Shown: positions 7,910 through 15,665, counted from the first letter of the stretch. The stretch: 64,000 nt of DNA from Moritella sp. F3 (GCF_015082335.1 NZ_BLRL01000006.1:199431-263430), one strand, 5' to 3'. The notes: generated from the sequence alone by a model not told the origin. Translations and numbers: made by a program.

Positions 7910-8263
7910 CTACTGATTTCTCAAGTTATCAATTTCTGCGTGAATAGATTGATTTTGAAACTCTACCCATTGATTAAATCGCTGTACTTTAGCTTGTTGG
8001 CATAACAATGGATTGTCAGATGCCTTTAGATTAGATTTTTTTTGTTCTAGCAACCAACCACAAAAACTTAAATATTCATTAATGCTGTTTGCCAATAAAC
8101 TTGCGCAATAATAATTAGGATCTTTTTTGGAGTGAGGACAATTGATAACAATATTTTTCCCTTGGATCACTGATAATTCATATATTGTTTTTGATGATTC
8201 ATTACCTTTGGCTGCTTGCATGCTGCCAAGAATAACCATAAAAGAAAGTATAACCTTTTTCAT
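7910..8263 (-). CDS. Secreted hypothetical protein, 117 aa
   Basis: Signal peptide MKKVILSFMVILGSMQAAKG, then a mature domain with four cysteines (IVINCPHSK, NYYCASLL, LSFCGWLL, NPLLCQQA), suggesting two disulfides in the periplasm. GGGAGCTTTCAAA precedes the ATG at 8263. The upstream junction is degenerate (CAGAATTT), so this unit may no longer be mobile if the motif matters. Confidence 0.65.
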   Translation of the reverse strand: MKKVILSFMVILGSMQAAKGNESSKTIYELSVIQGKNIVINCPHSKKDPNYYCASLLANSINEYLSFCGWLLEQKKSNLKASDNPLLCQQAKVQRFNQWVEFQNQSIHAEIDNLRNQ

Positions 8264-8323
8264 TTTGAAAGCTCCCTGATTTCTTCATGTGTAAATTGCT
8301 AACAAACTAAATTCTGTGATTGT

Positions 8324-8635
8324 TTATTTTGTTACCCAACAAGGTTCATCTTGATTCTTGTGGCATAACTCTAATTCATATACATCTAGCTTATTTAGTT
8401 TTGCTTCATTGGCTGTTACAACAGTTAACAAACCGTAACCAACTACAACAAGACTTGAATTGTCTCTTTCCATTATTAAGCGAGCGGCCTCAGCAGAAGC
8501 TAAAAATTCATCGTCAACATGGTTACAGCCGTTTTTCTGTCTTGAAGTCTGTTTCGATTTACCATCAAAAATAAACCACTCCAAACTTCCTGACATACGT
8601 CCAACAATCCCTTTAAACATTGCTATCTTATTCAT
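8324..8635 (-). CDS. Hypothetical protein, 103 aa
   Basis: Cytosolic; starts MNKIAMFKGIVGRMSGSLEW at 8635 with AAGGCGGTAAAAC upstream. The N-terminal part reads like a strand-rich domain (WFIFDGKSK), followed by a helical middle. Unrecognised. A full motif ATTTTCCG (8653-8660) marks the upstream junction. Confidence 0.6.
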   Translation of the reverse strand: MNKIAMFKGIVGRMSGSLEWFIFDGKSKQTSRQKNGCNHVDDEFLASAEAARLIMERDNSSLVVVGYGLLTVVTANEAKLNKLDVYELELCHKNQDEPCWVTK

Positions 8636-8757
8636 GTTTTACCGCCTTACAAATTTTCCGTTAATTGAGTGCCAAAATGGCAGGTTTTTATTACTAGTGC
8701 ATATTAGCGATTAGCATGCGAATGCTGAATTTTGCATTGTTTAATAATACTTTAAAA

Positions 8758-9021
8758 TTAAAGCTTGCTAGTAAGAATCCATTCTACATGTTTGTCTCCA
8801 ACATCCTTAGCAAGTTGCGGGGTTTTAATCAAAGAACGTTTAGTGAGATGTACATACTTAGTCATGTCTTTACCAAGTTTAGTATAACGAGCATTCTGCT
8901 TCGATTCATAGAACAGCGCAGCATTGAAACCTAAAGACAAAACTAAACTTACACCAGTAATAACTATAATTACCTTCTTAATCTTGAATTTAGTAATGAA
9001 CCGTTTAATATCTTTTTTCAT
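8758..9021 (-). CDS. Membrane-anchored small protein, 87 aa
   Basis: I start at MKKDIKRFITKFKIKK (9021), because the motif CGGAAAAT (9025-9032) sits 3 bases upstream and a longer frame to 9060 would run through it. One membrane helix (VIIVITGVSLVLSLGFNAAL) follows a very basic N-terminus, then a polar tail. Bitopic inner-membrane protein, function unknown. Confidence 0.6.
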   Translation of the reverse strand: MKKDIKRFITKFKIKKVIIVITGVSLVLSLGFNAALFYESKQNARYTKLGKDMTKYVHLTKRSLIKTPQLAKDVGDKHVEWILTSKL

Positions 9022-9041
9022 ACTATTTTCCGTGATAATGG

Positions 9042-9407
9042 TTATTGAAATCCAACCCATGAAGCTACCGCAAAGCTAAAAGTGGCTATCAGCCAACTTT
9101 TAAGCTCTGCTGGGTACACATTTTGGACCATAAATCTAGCTCGCACAGAAAAACCGAATCCCATTACAGCCCAAAACCAAAACCAGTCAGTCATAAAATA
9201 AATATCTATGCTAAATGGTAAAAGTAATAAGCTAGATAATAAAAACCATCCAGATAAGCTAAATATGAAATTGATTTTCATAACACTTACAGGTTGTTCT
9301 CTAGCTTTAAATGGACTGTCTGCTTTCAGCTTATGCAAGAATGACTTATAAAAACAAGTCACAGAACATAAAAGTAAAAGAATAACTATTAGCATGGTTA
9401 AATTCAT
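9042..9407 (-). CDS. Multi-pass membrane protein, 121 aa
   Basis: About four hydrophobic segments (LIVILLLLCSVTCFYKSFL, INFIFSLSGWFLLSSLLLL, WFWFWAVMGFGFS, LIATFSFAVASWVGF). Start at 9407; the motif ATTTTCCG is at 9414-9421, so the motif-to-ATG distance is only 6 bases. Ends ten bases before the next motif. Function unknown. Confidence 0.65.
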   Translation of the reverse strand: MNLTMLIVILLLLCSVTCFYKSFLHKLKADSPFKAREQPVSVMKINFIFSLSGWFLLSSLLLLPFSIDIYFMTDWFWFWAVMGFGFSVRARFMVQNVYPAELKSWLIATFSFAVASWVGFQ

Positions 9408-9421
9408 ATTTATATTTTCCG

Positions 9422-9607
9422 CTAATGTTTATGTAATTCGATTGGTTGAACTGAAACTGTGCCAATGTCGCAATGAAATTCAATTTCCTTGCCTTGATGT
9501 TGAGCAACTGCGCAAATAATTCTAGCCATGCAGGACAATGCTTCTTCAGTGCCTAGCTCGATAATTGCCTTAGCCATTTGCTCGCAGAATTTGCCATTAT
9601 CTTTCAT
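9422..9607 (-). CDS. Conserved small cassette protein, 61 aa
   Basis: MKDNGKFCEQMAKAIIELGT, then EALSCMARI and a C-terminal half with QHQGKEIEFHCDIGTVSVQP. A frameshifted homologue exists at 35405-35589 in the plus-strand row (same length of 186 minus 1 bases), which shows this is a real protein family that travels between rows using different junction motifs. Motifs: ACTTTCCG 9612-9619 upstream and ATTTTCCG 9414-9421 downstream. Function unknown. Confidence 0.7.
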   Translation of the reverse strand: MKDNGKFCEQMAKAIIELGTEEALSCMARIICAVAQHQGKEIEFHCDIGTVSVQPIELHKH

Positions 9608-9640
9608 AAATACTTTCCGTTGATTTAATTGCCTAACTTA

Positions 9641-9961
9641 CTAAACAAAAAAATGGGTTAGGCCCACGTAACTCATGGCAATAGTGCAAATACCTAATCC
9701 ACCCTGTTGACCACGACGAATTAATCCAAAAAATATACAGGTCGCTACGCTGAAAATTTTAAAGAACAGATCAACTGCAATATCACCATTATCATTAAAC
9801 GCCCCTGGAACACTTTCAGCGCTAAGCGGTATTGGTGCAATCCAAAAGAAAATTACAAGTATTGAAAAAACAATAGGAATCATAAATAAGGCAACGAAGG
9901 CCATTTTGAAATCCTCTGGCATTTGTTTAAAGTAACTTCTTGTTTGTGTAATCACATACAT
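9641..9961 (-). CDS. Multi-pass membrane protein, 106 aa
   Basis: Three hydrophobic stretches (AFVALFMIPIVFSILVIFFW, FFKIFSVATCIFFGLI, IAMSYVGLTHFFV) separated by a polar loop with GAFNDNGDIAVD. Start at 9961 just after the motif ATTTCCG (9968-9974). No recognised family. Confidence 0.6.
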   Translation of the reverse strand: MYVITQTRSYFKQMPEDFKMAFVALFMIPIVFSILVIFFWIAPIPLSAESVPGAFNDNGDIAVDLFFKIFSVATCIFFGLIRRGQQGGLGICTIAMSYVGLTHFFV

Positions 9962-9979
9962 ATGTTAATTTCCGATATA

Positions 9980-10366
9980 TTACGATTTATTTAATAGCAC
10001 TGAATTAACGATGCTTTCAGCTTTATCAAAATGGCAACCATCATAGTGATCTTTATGTTCATTTATATAGCTGTTTCTACTCGCTTTAAGGTAGCCCCTA
10101 CACCAATCTGTTCTTTCTGTTCCCTCTGTATTTTCGGTGTATGGGCAAGAGTCGAAACATCCCATAAAATCATTAAACCCCAAACGTTCAGCATGACTTG
10201 AAAAAACAATCGTATTAAACTGAATTAAATCTAAAGAATTTAAGATTTCAGTCTTGTTACCATTTTCACAAGGGTATACAACATCAATGTGTTTCTTAAT
10301 AACTTCTATTGCATCAACAAAACGCTTATCATTATTATCATCATAATTTTCAATCACATGGTGCAT
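9980..10366 (-). CDS. Hypothetical Cys-rich cytosolic protein, 128 aa
   Basis: Starts MHHVIENYDDNNDKRF at 10366 with AAGGA 8 bases upstream; a GTG two codons earlier is less well placed. Contains four cysteines, three of them in the middle (GCFDSCPYTE, DWCRGYLKAS, DGCHFDKAES). The GCF.SCPY and WCRGYL pattern resembles ribosome-modulation-factor-like small proteins (GY.aG..g...C.Y....r..Wl.GW), but the match is loose. Upstream motif ATTTTCCG 10406-10413. Confidence 0.55.
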   Translation of the reverse strand: MHHVIENYDDNNDKRFVDAIEVIKKHIDVVYPCENGNKTEILNSLDLIQFNTIVFSSHAERLGFNDFMGCFDSCPYTENTEGTERTDWCRGYLKASRNSYINEHKDHYDGCHFDKAESIVNSVLLNKS

Positions 10367-10419
10367 TTTCACAGTCCTTAAATAATAATTATGTAAGTAG
10401 AAACAATTTTCCGATAAGT

Positions 10420-10617
10420 TTAAGCATCTTTTACAGTCGCAGCATTTTTACTAGCAACCAGGAGAATACCAATGACAATAAACAGGTACATAACAACCTG
10501 TAAAAAAGAGAATGAACCATCTTCATTCTCAAGGTTATAAAACCCCAGTTCTTTTAACAAAATTATATTAGCGATCAGAGTGAGAATGCACACACCTGCC
10601 TTAAATTTATTTATCAT
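10420..10617 (-). CDS. Small two-helix membrane protein, 65 aa
   Basis: Two hydrophobic segments (AGVCILTLIANIILLKELGF and FLQVVMYLFIVIGILLVA) with an acidic loop between them. ATG at 10617 preceded by TAGGACAGTAA. Motif ATTCCG at 10630-10635. Function unknown. Confidence 0.6.
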   Translation of the reverse strand: MINKFKAGVCILTLIANIILLKELGFYNLENEDGSFSFLQVVMYLFIVIGILLVASKNAATVKDA

Positions 10618-10640
10618 TTACTGTCCTAAATTCCGTGATG

Positions 10641-10991
10641 TTATTTAATGATCTTAAAAGTAGCTCTACGTTGTTCGGCAAGCTCCGTTGAATCCATACG
10701 AGCTTTAGCTACTTTACCTACTAATACCTCGTTAGAATCTGTAATTATAAAGCCCTTGCTTGCCAAGTAATCCAAGCTATTCCTAAGTTCATTGTTCGTT
10801 AAACCTATTGATGGTACATAATAGTGAGCAGAATAACCTTGAGCTGCAATTTCATCTAAATGCTTGTTGTATGCATAATCGTCTGCTTTCTGTTTTCTGT
10901 TTGCAGTCAGCTTTCGGTAAGCCATTTTAGCTAAATCCCAAACCATGATCCCAATCATCGCATAGATAGCAGCTTGCATAATTTCATTCAT
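10641..10991 (-). CDS. Membrane-anchored paralogue of the 3649 gene, intact copy, 116 aa
   Basis: I start at MNEIMQAAIYAMIGIMVW (10991), because the motif CGGAAAAT (10998-11005) lies 6 bases upstream. The N-terminal helix is followed by a basic linker (YRKLTANRKQK) and a small domain with SAHYYVPSIGLTNNELRN, the layout of a winged-helix-like fold, ending LAEQRRATFKIIK. It is the undamaged version of 3649-3966, about 7 kb away in the same row. Function unknown. Confidence 0.65.
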   Translation of the reverse strand: MNEIMQAAIYAMIGIMVWDLAKMAYRKLTANRKQKADDYAYNKHLDEIAAQGYSAHYYVPSIGLTNNELRNSLDYLASKGFIITDSNEVLVGKVAKARMDSTELAEQRRATFKIIK

Positions 10992-11026
10992 TTTCGAATT
11001 TTCCGTGGTTAACAATCAGGCCGTAA

Positions 11027-11347
11027 TTATTCAGCCGACTGGCGTAATATTTTGGTTAGATGGTCAATTATAATGCCTTGCTCGTCACTTCTTAACTTTT
11101 CAGGTGCTTGCCCTTCAATAGCTGAATACAGCCGTTCATCGGGAGTTACATTCACTAGCATTAAGCGAAGTACTTCAGCTACTTGCTCTGAGTTAAGGTT
11201 GTATGTTTCAATCTGATCTTGCAATTCAGTCATCATATAATGTGCGGCACCAGCAACATCATCAAGAGCGATATCATCTTTGAGCACCTTACGGCTAACC
11301 TGCTCACTAATTTCTAAATGGTTTGGTAATTTATTATTTCTTAACAT
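11027..11347 (-). CDS. Hypothetical helical protein, 106 aa
   Basis: Cytosolic, helical (LDDVAGAAHYMMTELQDQIE, EQVAEVLRLMLVNVTPDE). Starts MLRNNKLPNHLEISEQ at 11347, three bases after the motif ATTTTCCG (11351-11358). The start codon practically abuts the junction, so any ribosome-binding element must lie in the motif (CGGAAAATATT). Confidence 0.6.
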   Translation of the reverse strand: MLRNNKLPNHLEISEQVSRKVLKDDIALDDVAGAAHYMMTELQDQIETYNLNSEQVAEVLRLMLVNVTPDERLYSAIEGQAPEKLRSDEQGIIIDHLTKILRQSAE

Positions 11348-11369
11348 AATATTTTCCGATAATCTTTTG

Positions 11370-11717
11370 CTATTCGCTTAGATGTAATTCAAATGGCGGT
11401 TTTAACTGATTTACTTTCTCTCCTGTTATCGAGCTTTCCATAACAGATGAAGCAACAATTATTTTCTGTTCAGGTAGATCACCTTCTACTGAATCACAAA
11501 CTTTTTTAATGGGTTTTAAAATGATTTCAGAAAGAGTTAATGAAGTTGCCTCAACTAAATAACCACACCCATTTTCGGATTTGAATAATGCAGAGCGTGG
11601 TTCGTCACCAATCCTAATGAGAATTGCATTTAGAAGGGTTGCACTTGTGGAGGATTCAGTTTCATTTGCCATTGTTGGCATAGCTAAAAACGCCAGTAAA
11701 ATAATCAATTTTTTCAT
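11370..11717 (-). CDS. Secreted hypothetical protein, 115 aa
   Basis: Signal peptide MKKLIILLAFLAMPTMA with cleavage before NETES. The mature part has two cysteines (NGCGYLVE, KKVCDSVEG). The signal region is nearly the same as in the cassette at 13542-13829 (MRKIIFILAFLTMPLMANET), while the mature parts differ. Motif ATCCG (11729-11733) is upstream. Periplasmic, function unknown. Confidence 0.65.
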   Translation of the reverse strand: MKKLIILLAFLAMPTMANETESSTSATLLNAILIRIGDEPRSALFKSENGCGYLVEATSLTLSEIILKPIKKVCDSVEGDLPEQKIIVASSVMESSITGEKVNQLKPPFELHLSE

Positions 11718-11733
11718 AAATCTCTAGAATCCG

Positions 11734-12114
11734 TCAAAGTTGGCCGTTAAAAATATAAAAAATAAACAAACAAATACATGATGAAAAAAATGATACTTTA
11801 GATATGATGAATGCTCTTTTGGCCGAATCATAATCAGGTGTAGACGAAAAATGGTATATTTCGGTTTCACTAATCTCTCCATCACCTACCACTTCCCTTT
11901 GGGTGTTACTACTAGCTCTAAAGGTTGTTTTGTACCGTGTATTATTTTCAGACAAGGTTTTGAGTGAAAAACTAACCATAAACCACAAGACAATTTCAAC
12001 TAACTTTATATCTTGTAACATTGTGATATAGGCATTCACGGTGGCATCAATACCTGCAGTTATAATTACTTTGATTGTTCCCATAAAAAGAACAAGGATT
12101 ACAATACCAAACAT
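11734..12114 (-). CDS. Membrane protein, 126 aa
   Basis: Hydrophobic N-terminus (FGIVILVLFMGTIKVIITAG), a second helix (EIVLWFMVSFSLKTL), a polar cytosolic or periplasmic loop, and a C-terminal helix (VSFFSSCICLFIFYIFNGQL). Its stop overlaps the motif region at 11729. The upstream junction motif ATTTCCG is at 12159-12165, 45 bases before the start. Confidence 0.6.
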   Translation of the reverse strand: MFGIVILVLFMGTIKVIITAGIDATVNAYITMLQDIKLVEIVLWFMVSFSLKTLSENNTRYKTTFRASSNTQREVVGDGEISETEIYHFSSTPDYDSAKRAFIISKVSFFSSCICLFIFYIFNGQL

Positions 12115-12173
12115 TATTTCCCCTTTTTCGATAATTACTACATGTAGTGTTAGTGATAATTTCCGTTAATTAG

Positions 12174-12380
12174 TTAACTATCAGTTCCACAAGACCTGAT
12201 TCCAAGACATACCTCGATCATCAATGCCTGACCAAAGTTTAACCCCGATAAATCTTCGTCACTGAACAGGGTTGATAATCTAACATTCGAAGCTACTAAA
12301 TCCCGATAATGCTTTTCGTTAACTGGTTGCACTACTAAAATTAAAAAGCTTAATGCGGCCAATAAAAATGCTATCTTCAT
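12174..12380 (-). CDS. Small membrane or secreted protein, 68 aa
   Basis: N-terminal signal or anchor (MKIAFLLAALSFLILVVQPV) followed by a short polar region ending GIRSCGTDS with two cysteines. Start at 12380, motif ATTTCCG at 12408-12414. Short and unrecognised. Confidence 0.55.
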   Translation of the reverse strand: MKIAFLLAALSFLILVVQPVNEKHYRDLVASNVRLSTLFSDEDLSGLNFGQALMIEVCLGIRSCGTDS

Positions 12381-12414
12381 TCTAAATCCCCATCAATGTG
12401 AAAACTAATTTCCG

Positions 12415-12846
12415 TTATTTTCCATGTAGTGGGTCTGCGCCCTCAAAAACTCCCATTGGTGCCTCGGGCCACTCTTCACGGCACGCGTCGAAGTTGCCTT
12501 CATTCCAGCATCTAAGAAAATCTAATCCGCAATCAGTTTCCAGTGCAAACTGAATTGCAGCAGTTGAAGCATCATTGTTATTAGAAAGGGCGTAAACCGC
12601 AGCCTGGGCATCTTGCTCAGTATTAGCGAAATTAATTGACAGTACATAGTTTTCAGCAGAAATCGGTACACTAAAAGCCATTTGCGCCACAATGCCTGAA
12701 AGAGCAGGATCAGCACTCATATCCTTAATTAAGCTGTCGATGTGCTGTTTTACTGCGTTAGAATCAAATTCAATTTTAGGTGTTGAACTATCCATGCGAT
12801 CTATTGCCTGGTTAAGTGCATGTTCTAATTTCATATTTACAGCCAT
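12415..12846 (-). CDS. Hypothetical acidic protein, 143 aa
   Basis: Cytosolic; NMKLEHALNQAIDRMDSSTP start, then a region with KQHIDSLIKDMSADPALSG and an acidic C-terminus (DACREEWPEAPMG). ATG at 12846 with TAAGGAACAATA upstream. The upstream junction reads TTTACG (about 12868) instead of TTTCCG, one of the degenerate sites. Unrecognised. Confidence 0.6.
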   Translation of the reverse strand: MAVNMKLEHALNQAIDRMDSSTPKIEFDSNAVKQHIDSLIKDMSADPALSGIVAQMAFSVPISAENYVLSINFANTEQDAQAAVYALSNNNDASTAAIQFALETDCGLDFLRCWNEGNFDACREEWPEAPMGVFEGADPLHGK

Positions 12847-12874
12847 TATTGTTCCTTAATATTTAAATTTACGT

Positions 12875-13210
12875 TTAATCGTGATCAAAACCAAGATCAT
12901 CATCAGATTTAGAGTCGTGATCTTCAAATTCATCAAAAAACCAACCCAACCCTATGCTTTCGTAATGCTCTGACTTTGTGGGCCAAAAACCCTTATCATT
13001 AAATTTATCAATTGCCAGTCTAAAAATCTGAAACTCATTCAGACCATTTGTTTCCTTTGAATTCATAAAAATAGGTTTAGGAACAGATCTACCAACCGCA
13101 ACCCGCACAGGACAATCGGGATCAATAGTGTTATAAGAAACCGAGTGAGTTTGACCTTCAAGAAGTATTGTATTTCTAGCGATCTCTTTTTTTATTAACT
13201 GCTGTTCCAT
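12875..13210 (-). CDS. Hypothetical protein, 111 aa
   Basis: I choose MEQQLIKKEIARNTILLE (13210), since the motif CGGAAAGT (13228-13235) precedes it and the longer frame to 13306 would cross the junction into the duplicated neighbour. Soluble; WFFDEFEDHDSKSDDDLG acidic tail. The alternative upstream start encodes part of the neighbouring cassette in another frame, which argues against it. Confidence 0.6.
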   Translation of the reverse strand: MEQQLIKKEIARNTILLEGQTHSVSYNTIDPDCPVRVAVGRSVPKPIFMNSKETNGLNEFQIFRLAIDKFNDKGFWPTKSEHYESIGLGWFFDEFEDHDSKSDDDLGFDHD

Positions 13211-13227
13211 ACAAATTACTTCTGTGT

Positions 13228-13539
13228 ACTTTCCGTGATAGTTAGTGATTATTTCACTTGCTATGTCTGCTTGGGTGATTACGACTACTTTCAATATACG
13301 CTGCAATCCAAGACCAGATAGTTACAACTCCAAATATTAATAGAAGTGATCCAAAAACAGCAACAGCTCTCATAATTGATATTTCAATTGATGTAGATTG
13401 TTCATTTCGAAGGGTTATACAGCCCATCATAAGAACCCCGATAATTAAAGATGATAACCCCAATGTAGGTAAGTTAGTCATATGAAACTTTTTCATTACT
13501 CGTCCTTTTTTTATTAATCCTTTAGTGAATACTTTCCGA
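13228..13539. repeat. Direct repeat copy 1, bounded by junction motifs
   Basis: A 312-base block from ACTTTCCG to ACTTTCCGA, identical by eye to 14861-15172. Identity stops within one base outside both terminal motifs. It contains one complete gene (13254-13496). Confidence 0.85.
13254..13496 (-). CDS. Two-helix membrane protein, 80 aa, duplicated cassette (copy 1)
   Basis: MKKFHMTNLPTLGLSSLIIG and a second helix (AVFGSLLLIFGVVTIWSWI), ending ESSRNHPSRHSK. Identical in protein and, by eye, in DNA to 14887-15129. Start at 13496 with AAGGACGAGTAATG upstream. The duplicated DNA block ends exactly in junction motifs on both sides. Function unknown. Confidence 0.75.
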   Translation of the reverse strand: MKKFHMTNLPTLGLSSLIIGVLMMGCITLRNEQSTSIEISIMRAVAVFGSLLLIFGVVTIWSWIAAYIESSRNHPSRHSK

Positions 13540-13541
13540 GG

Positions 13542-13829
13542 TTAAAAGTGATAACGTAATTTGAAGTCAGCAATACGCTGTAACTGAGTATCAAAACCTT
13601 TTTCTTGGCTAAATGCATCAGTTAGATCGTTAAGTGTATTTAGGCATTCACTGCTATTAGCAATGCGTGTTATTTCACCGTCCGTTTGCTTCAAGCAATT
13701 TGCGTTAATTTGCATCTCAAGCAAAGCGTCAAGAATAGATTTGCTAGCTGATATTGCACTATTGTTGACAGTTTCGTTTGCCATTAAAGGCATTGTTAAA
13801 AAAGCTAGAATAAAAATTATTTTTCTCAT
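13542..13829 (-). CDS. Secreted small protein, 95 aa
   Basis: Signal peptide MRKIIFILAFLTMPLMA, then a helical mature domain with two cysteines (INANCLKQTDG, NSSECLNTLND), probably disulfide-linked. The signal segment matches that of 11370-11717. Upstream motif ATTCCG 13851-13856; downstream motif ACTTTCCG 13531-13538. Confidence 0.65.
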   Translation of the reverse strand: MRKIIFILAFLTMPLMANETVNNSAISASKSILDALLEMQINANCLKQTDGEITRIANSSECLNTLNDLTDAFSQEKGFDTQLQRIADFKLRYHF

Positions 13830-13857
13830 GACTTTCCCTTATTGTCATAAATTCCGC

Positions 13858-14082
13858 TTAACTTGTAATGATTAAAACAATACCAATAAAAGCTATAATA
13901 ATTGATGTGATCAGTGCATTTTTTTTGGGTGTACTTACAATGTCAAATTCTTTCCATTCCCAACGCTTATCATCAAAAAGATCAAACTTAACACCGGCCA
14001 GTATTAAAGCGGCCACAACTAAAGTAAATAACCCGAATACATGTTTTATTGTGGACATATTTTCTATAATATTTTGTGCCAT
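13858..14082 (-). CDS. Small two-helix membrane protein, 74 aa
   Basis: Helices at HVFGLFTLVVAALILAGV and ALITSIIIAFIGIVLIITS with a polar loop (DDKRWEWKEFDIV). ATG at 14082, 7 bases after the motif ATTCCG (14090-14095). An opposite-strand frame over the same DNA is a shadow. Function unknown. Confidence 0.6.
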   Translation of the reverse strand: MAQNIIENMSTIKHVFGLFTLVVAALILAGVKFDLFDDKRWEWKEFDIVSTPKKNALITSIIIAFIGIVLIITS

Positions 14083-14135
14083 TTTTTAAATTCCGATAAG
14101 ATTAATGTTTGTGGCCGACACTGATAGCCGTAAAT

Positions 14136-14375
14136 TTAATTCAGATATAATAGCCAAGCTTTATCCTCAATCTGATCTTGAATTTCATTTTCCTTATATT
14201 GATCAGAATTGCTGTCAGTTATGCCTACCAAATCATTCCAGCCTTTCCACTCACCAGATATGCGGAATATAAACTCAGGATGCTTTGGCAGATCACCATT
14301 GAACTCCTGACCTGAAGAACGCCAGTTATTTAACGTTTCTTGAACTTTGTTATCTTCTTTAGACATTTTCGCCAT
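14136..14375 (-). CDS. Hypothetical protein, 79 aa
   Basis: Polar, cytosolic; MAKMSKEDNKVQETLNNWRS and a motif HPEFIFRISGEWKGWNDLVG. The EW.GW.D.LG pattern recalls a short DNA-associated module seen in phage and plasmid integrase-linked proteins, where such repeats end in a Leu-Gly. This is an impression from memory. Motif ATTTTCCG 14382-14389 upstream, 7 bases from the start. Confidence 0.6.
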   Translation of the reverse strand: MAKMSKEDNKVQETLNNWRSSGQEFNGDLPKHPEFIFRISGEWKGWNDLVGITDSNSDQYKENEIQDQIEDKAWLLYLN

Positions 14376-14391
14376 AATTTTATTTTCCGAG

Positions 14392-14802
14392 TTAATGAGG
14401 TGTGCGTAATGAGGTCACTACATACTGATTACCATTTGATGACTCTGTCACTTCTAGCTTGTGGCCTTTTGACGTTTCAAGAACAGCTCTTTCACCTTCG
14501 AAATTGCCGAGTTTATAATGAATACGACTTGATAAAGTAACACCAACAATACCCTGTTCCCAATCATCAATATGTTCTATCTCGTTAAGAGGCTTTGGTG
14601 TCACAACCAATTCTGGATAAACACATGTTGCAACATTCGGAGATATAGAATTAATAATCATTGCAGATTTCAGAGACTCAGCGGTAATGGGCTCTATTCG
14701 TTGCTCAACCTGCATTTGTAGGCACTGCTCTTCTGTGAAATTTTGAGCGTTAACAGAAAAAGCGCTTGCTGTAATTAAACCTAAAATAAGTGTTTTATTC
14801 AT
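14392..14802 (-). CDS. Secreted hypothetical protein, 136 aa
   Basis: Signal peptide MNKTLILGLITASAFSVNAQ, mature part beta-rich (GIVGVTLSSRIHYKLGNFEG) with two cysteines. Likely periplasmic. AAAGGAATAAAGTTAAAT precedes the start at 14802; the upstream junction motif (14861-14868) is the right-hand border of duplicated unit copy 2. Confidence 0.65.
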   Translation of the reverse strand: MNKTLILGLITASAFSVNAQNFTEEQCLQMQVEQRIEPITAESLKSAMIINSISPNVATCVYPELVVTPKPLNEIEHIDDWEQGIVGVTLSSRIHYKLGNFEGERAVLETSKGHKLEVTESSNGNQYVVTSLRTPH

Positions 14803-14860
14803 ATTTAACTTTATTCCTTTAAGTTGTTGAATTTAGCACTGTGGCTATTCTTAAAATGTA

Positions 14861-15172
14861 ACTTTCCGTGATAGTTAGTGATTATTTCACTTGCTATGTC
14901 TGCTTGGGTGATTACGACTACTTTCAATATACGCTGCAATCCAAGACCAGATAGTTACAACTCCAAATATTAATAGAAGTGATCCAAAAACAGCAACAGC
15001 TCTCATAATTGATATTTCAATTGATGTAGATTGTTCATTTCGAAGGGTTATACAGCCCATCATAAGAACCCCGATAATTAAAGATGATAACCCCAATGTA
15101 GGTAAGTTAGTCATATGAAACTTTTTCATTACTCGTCCTTTTTTTATTAATCCTTTAGTGAATACTTTCCGA
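14861..15172. repeat. Direct repeat copy 2, bounded by junction motifs
   Basis: Second copy of the 312-base block, starting 1633 bases from the first, with three other units between them. The flanks differ immediately (GTAACTTTCCG against GTACTTTCCG on one side; CCGATG against CCGAGG on the other). Confidence 0.85.
14887..15129 (-). CDS. Two-helix membrane protein, duplicated cassette (copy 2)
   Basis: Exact copy of 13254-13496. The frame is open further to 15192 only because the sequence beyond the upstream junction differs; the shared start MKKFHMTNLP (15129) with its AGGACGAGTA is the real one. Two copies of one membrane protein in one row suggest recent duplication by the row's own mechanism. 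Confidence 0.75.
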   Translation of the reverse strand: MKKFHMTNLPTLGLSSLIIGVLMMGCITLRNEQSTSIEISIMRAVAVFGSLLLIFGVVTIWSWIAAYIESSRNHPSRHSK

Positions 15173-15175
15173 TGT

Positions 15176-15433
15176 TTAGTTGCTTTGATCAATTGCGGAC
15201 AACAAAGCTTCGATTTCTGTCACTGTTTCAGCAACGTAATACTCTGTTTGCATTTTGTAAATTCTATCGTCATCACCAAGAAAGCCATTAATAACCGCTT
15301 TTAATCGAATATGACTGCCTTGCATCATATGGTTATTAAACCCCTCTACAGCTTCAATGCGAAGGGGATCTAACAGAACGGGGCCAATTGGCCTGTTTGT
15401 AATATCTTAAATTCTATTTAATCTAATAAGCAT
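15176..15433 (-). pseudogene. Cassette gene with an early in-frame stop
   Basis: ATG at 15433 reads MLIRLNRI, then TAA (15407-15409), then the same frame continues for 76 codons (DITNRPIGPVLLDPLRIEAV, NHMMQGSHIRLKAVINGFLG, EALLSAIDQSN). It has the normal motif placement (ATTTTCCG, 15440-15447, upstream; ACTTTCCG, 15164-15171, downstream). A CAA-to-TAA change or a sequencing error would explain it. An internal start is possible but none is well placed. Confidence 0.5.
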
Positions 15434-15451
15434 AATTTTATTTTCCGATGT

Positions 15452-15634
15452 TTATTGAGCGTCTTTTTCTTTATGCTTACTTTCAACCTTTTCACCAAGG
15501 TGTAAACCTGAAAAAATAACCATACCTAAAAAAAAGAATGAAGCATTCATACTAGAACCAAAAAGAGCATCGACAGCGATCAACGCTGCAAATAAAAGTG
15601 CGAACACTCCGTAAACAGTCTGCTTTGTTTTCAT
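15452..15634 (-). CDS. Small two-helix membrane protein, 60 aa
   Basis: MKTKQTVYGVFALLFAALIA and ASFFFLGMVIFSGLHLG helices followed by a charged tail (VESKHKEKDAQ). Start at 15634; motif ATTTCCG 15659-15665 upstream; ends 5 bases before the next motif. Function unknown. Confidence 0.55.
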   Translation of the reverse strand: MKTKQTVYGVFALLFAALIAVDALFGSSMNASFFFLGMVIFSGLHLGEKVESKHKEKDAQ

Positions 15635-15665
15635 TTAACTATATCCATTTTGGTGAGAATTTCCG

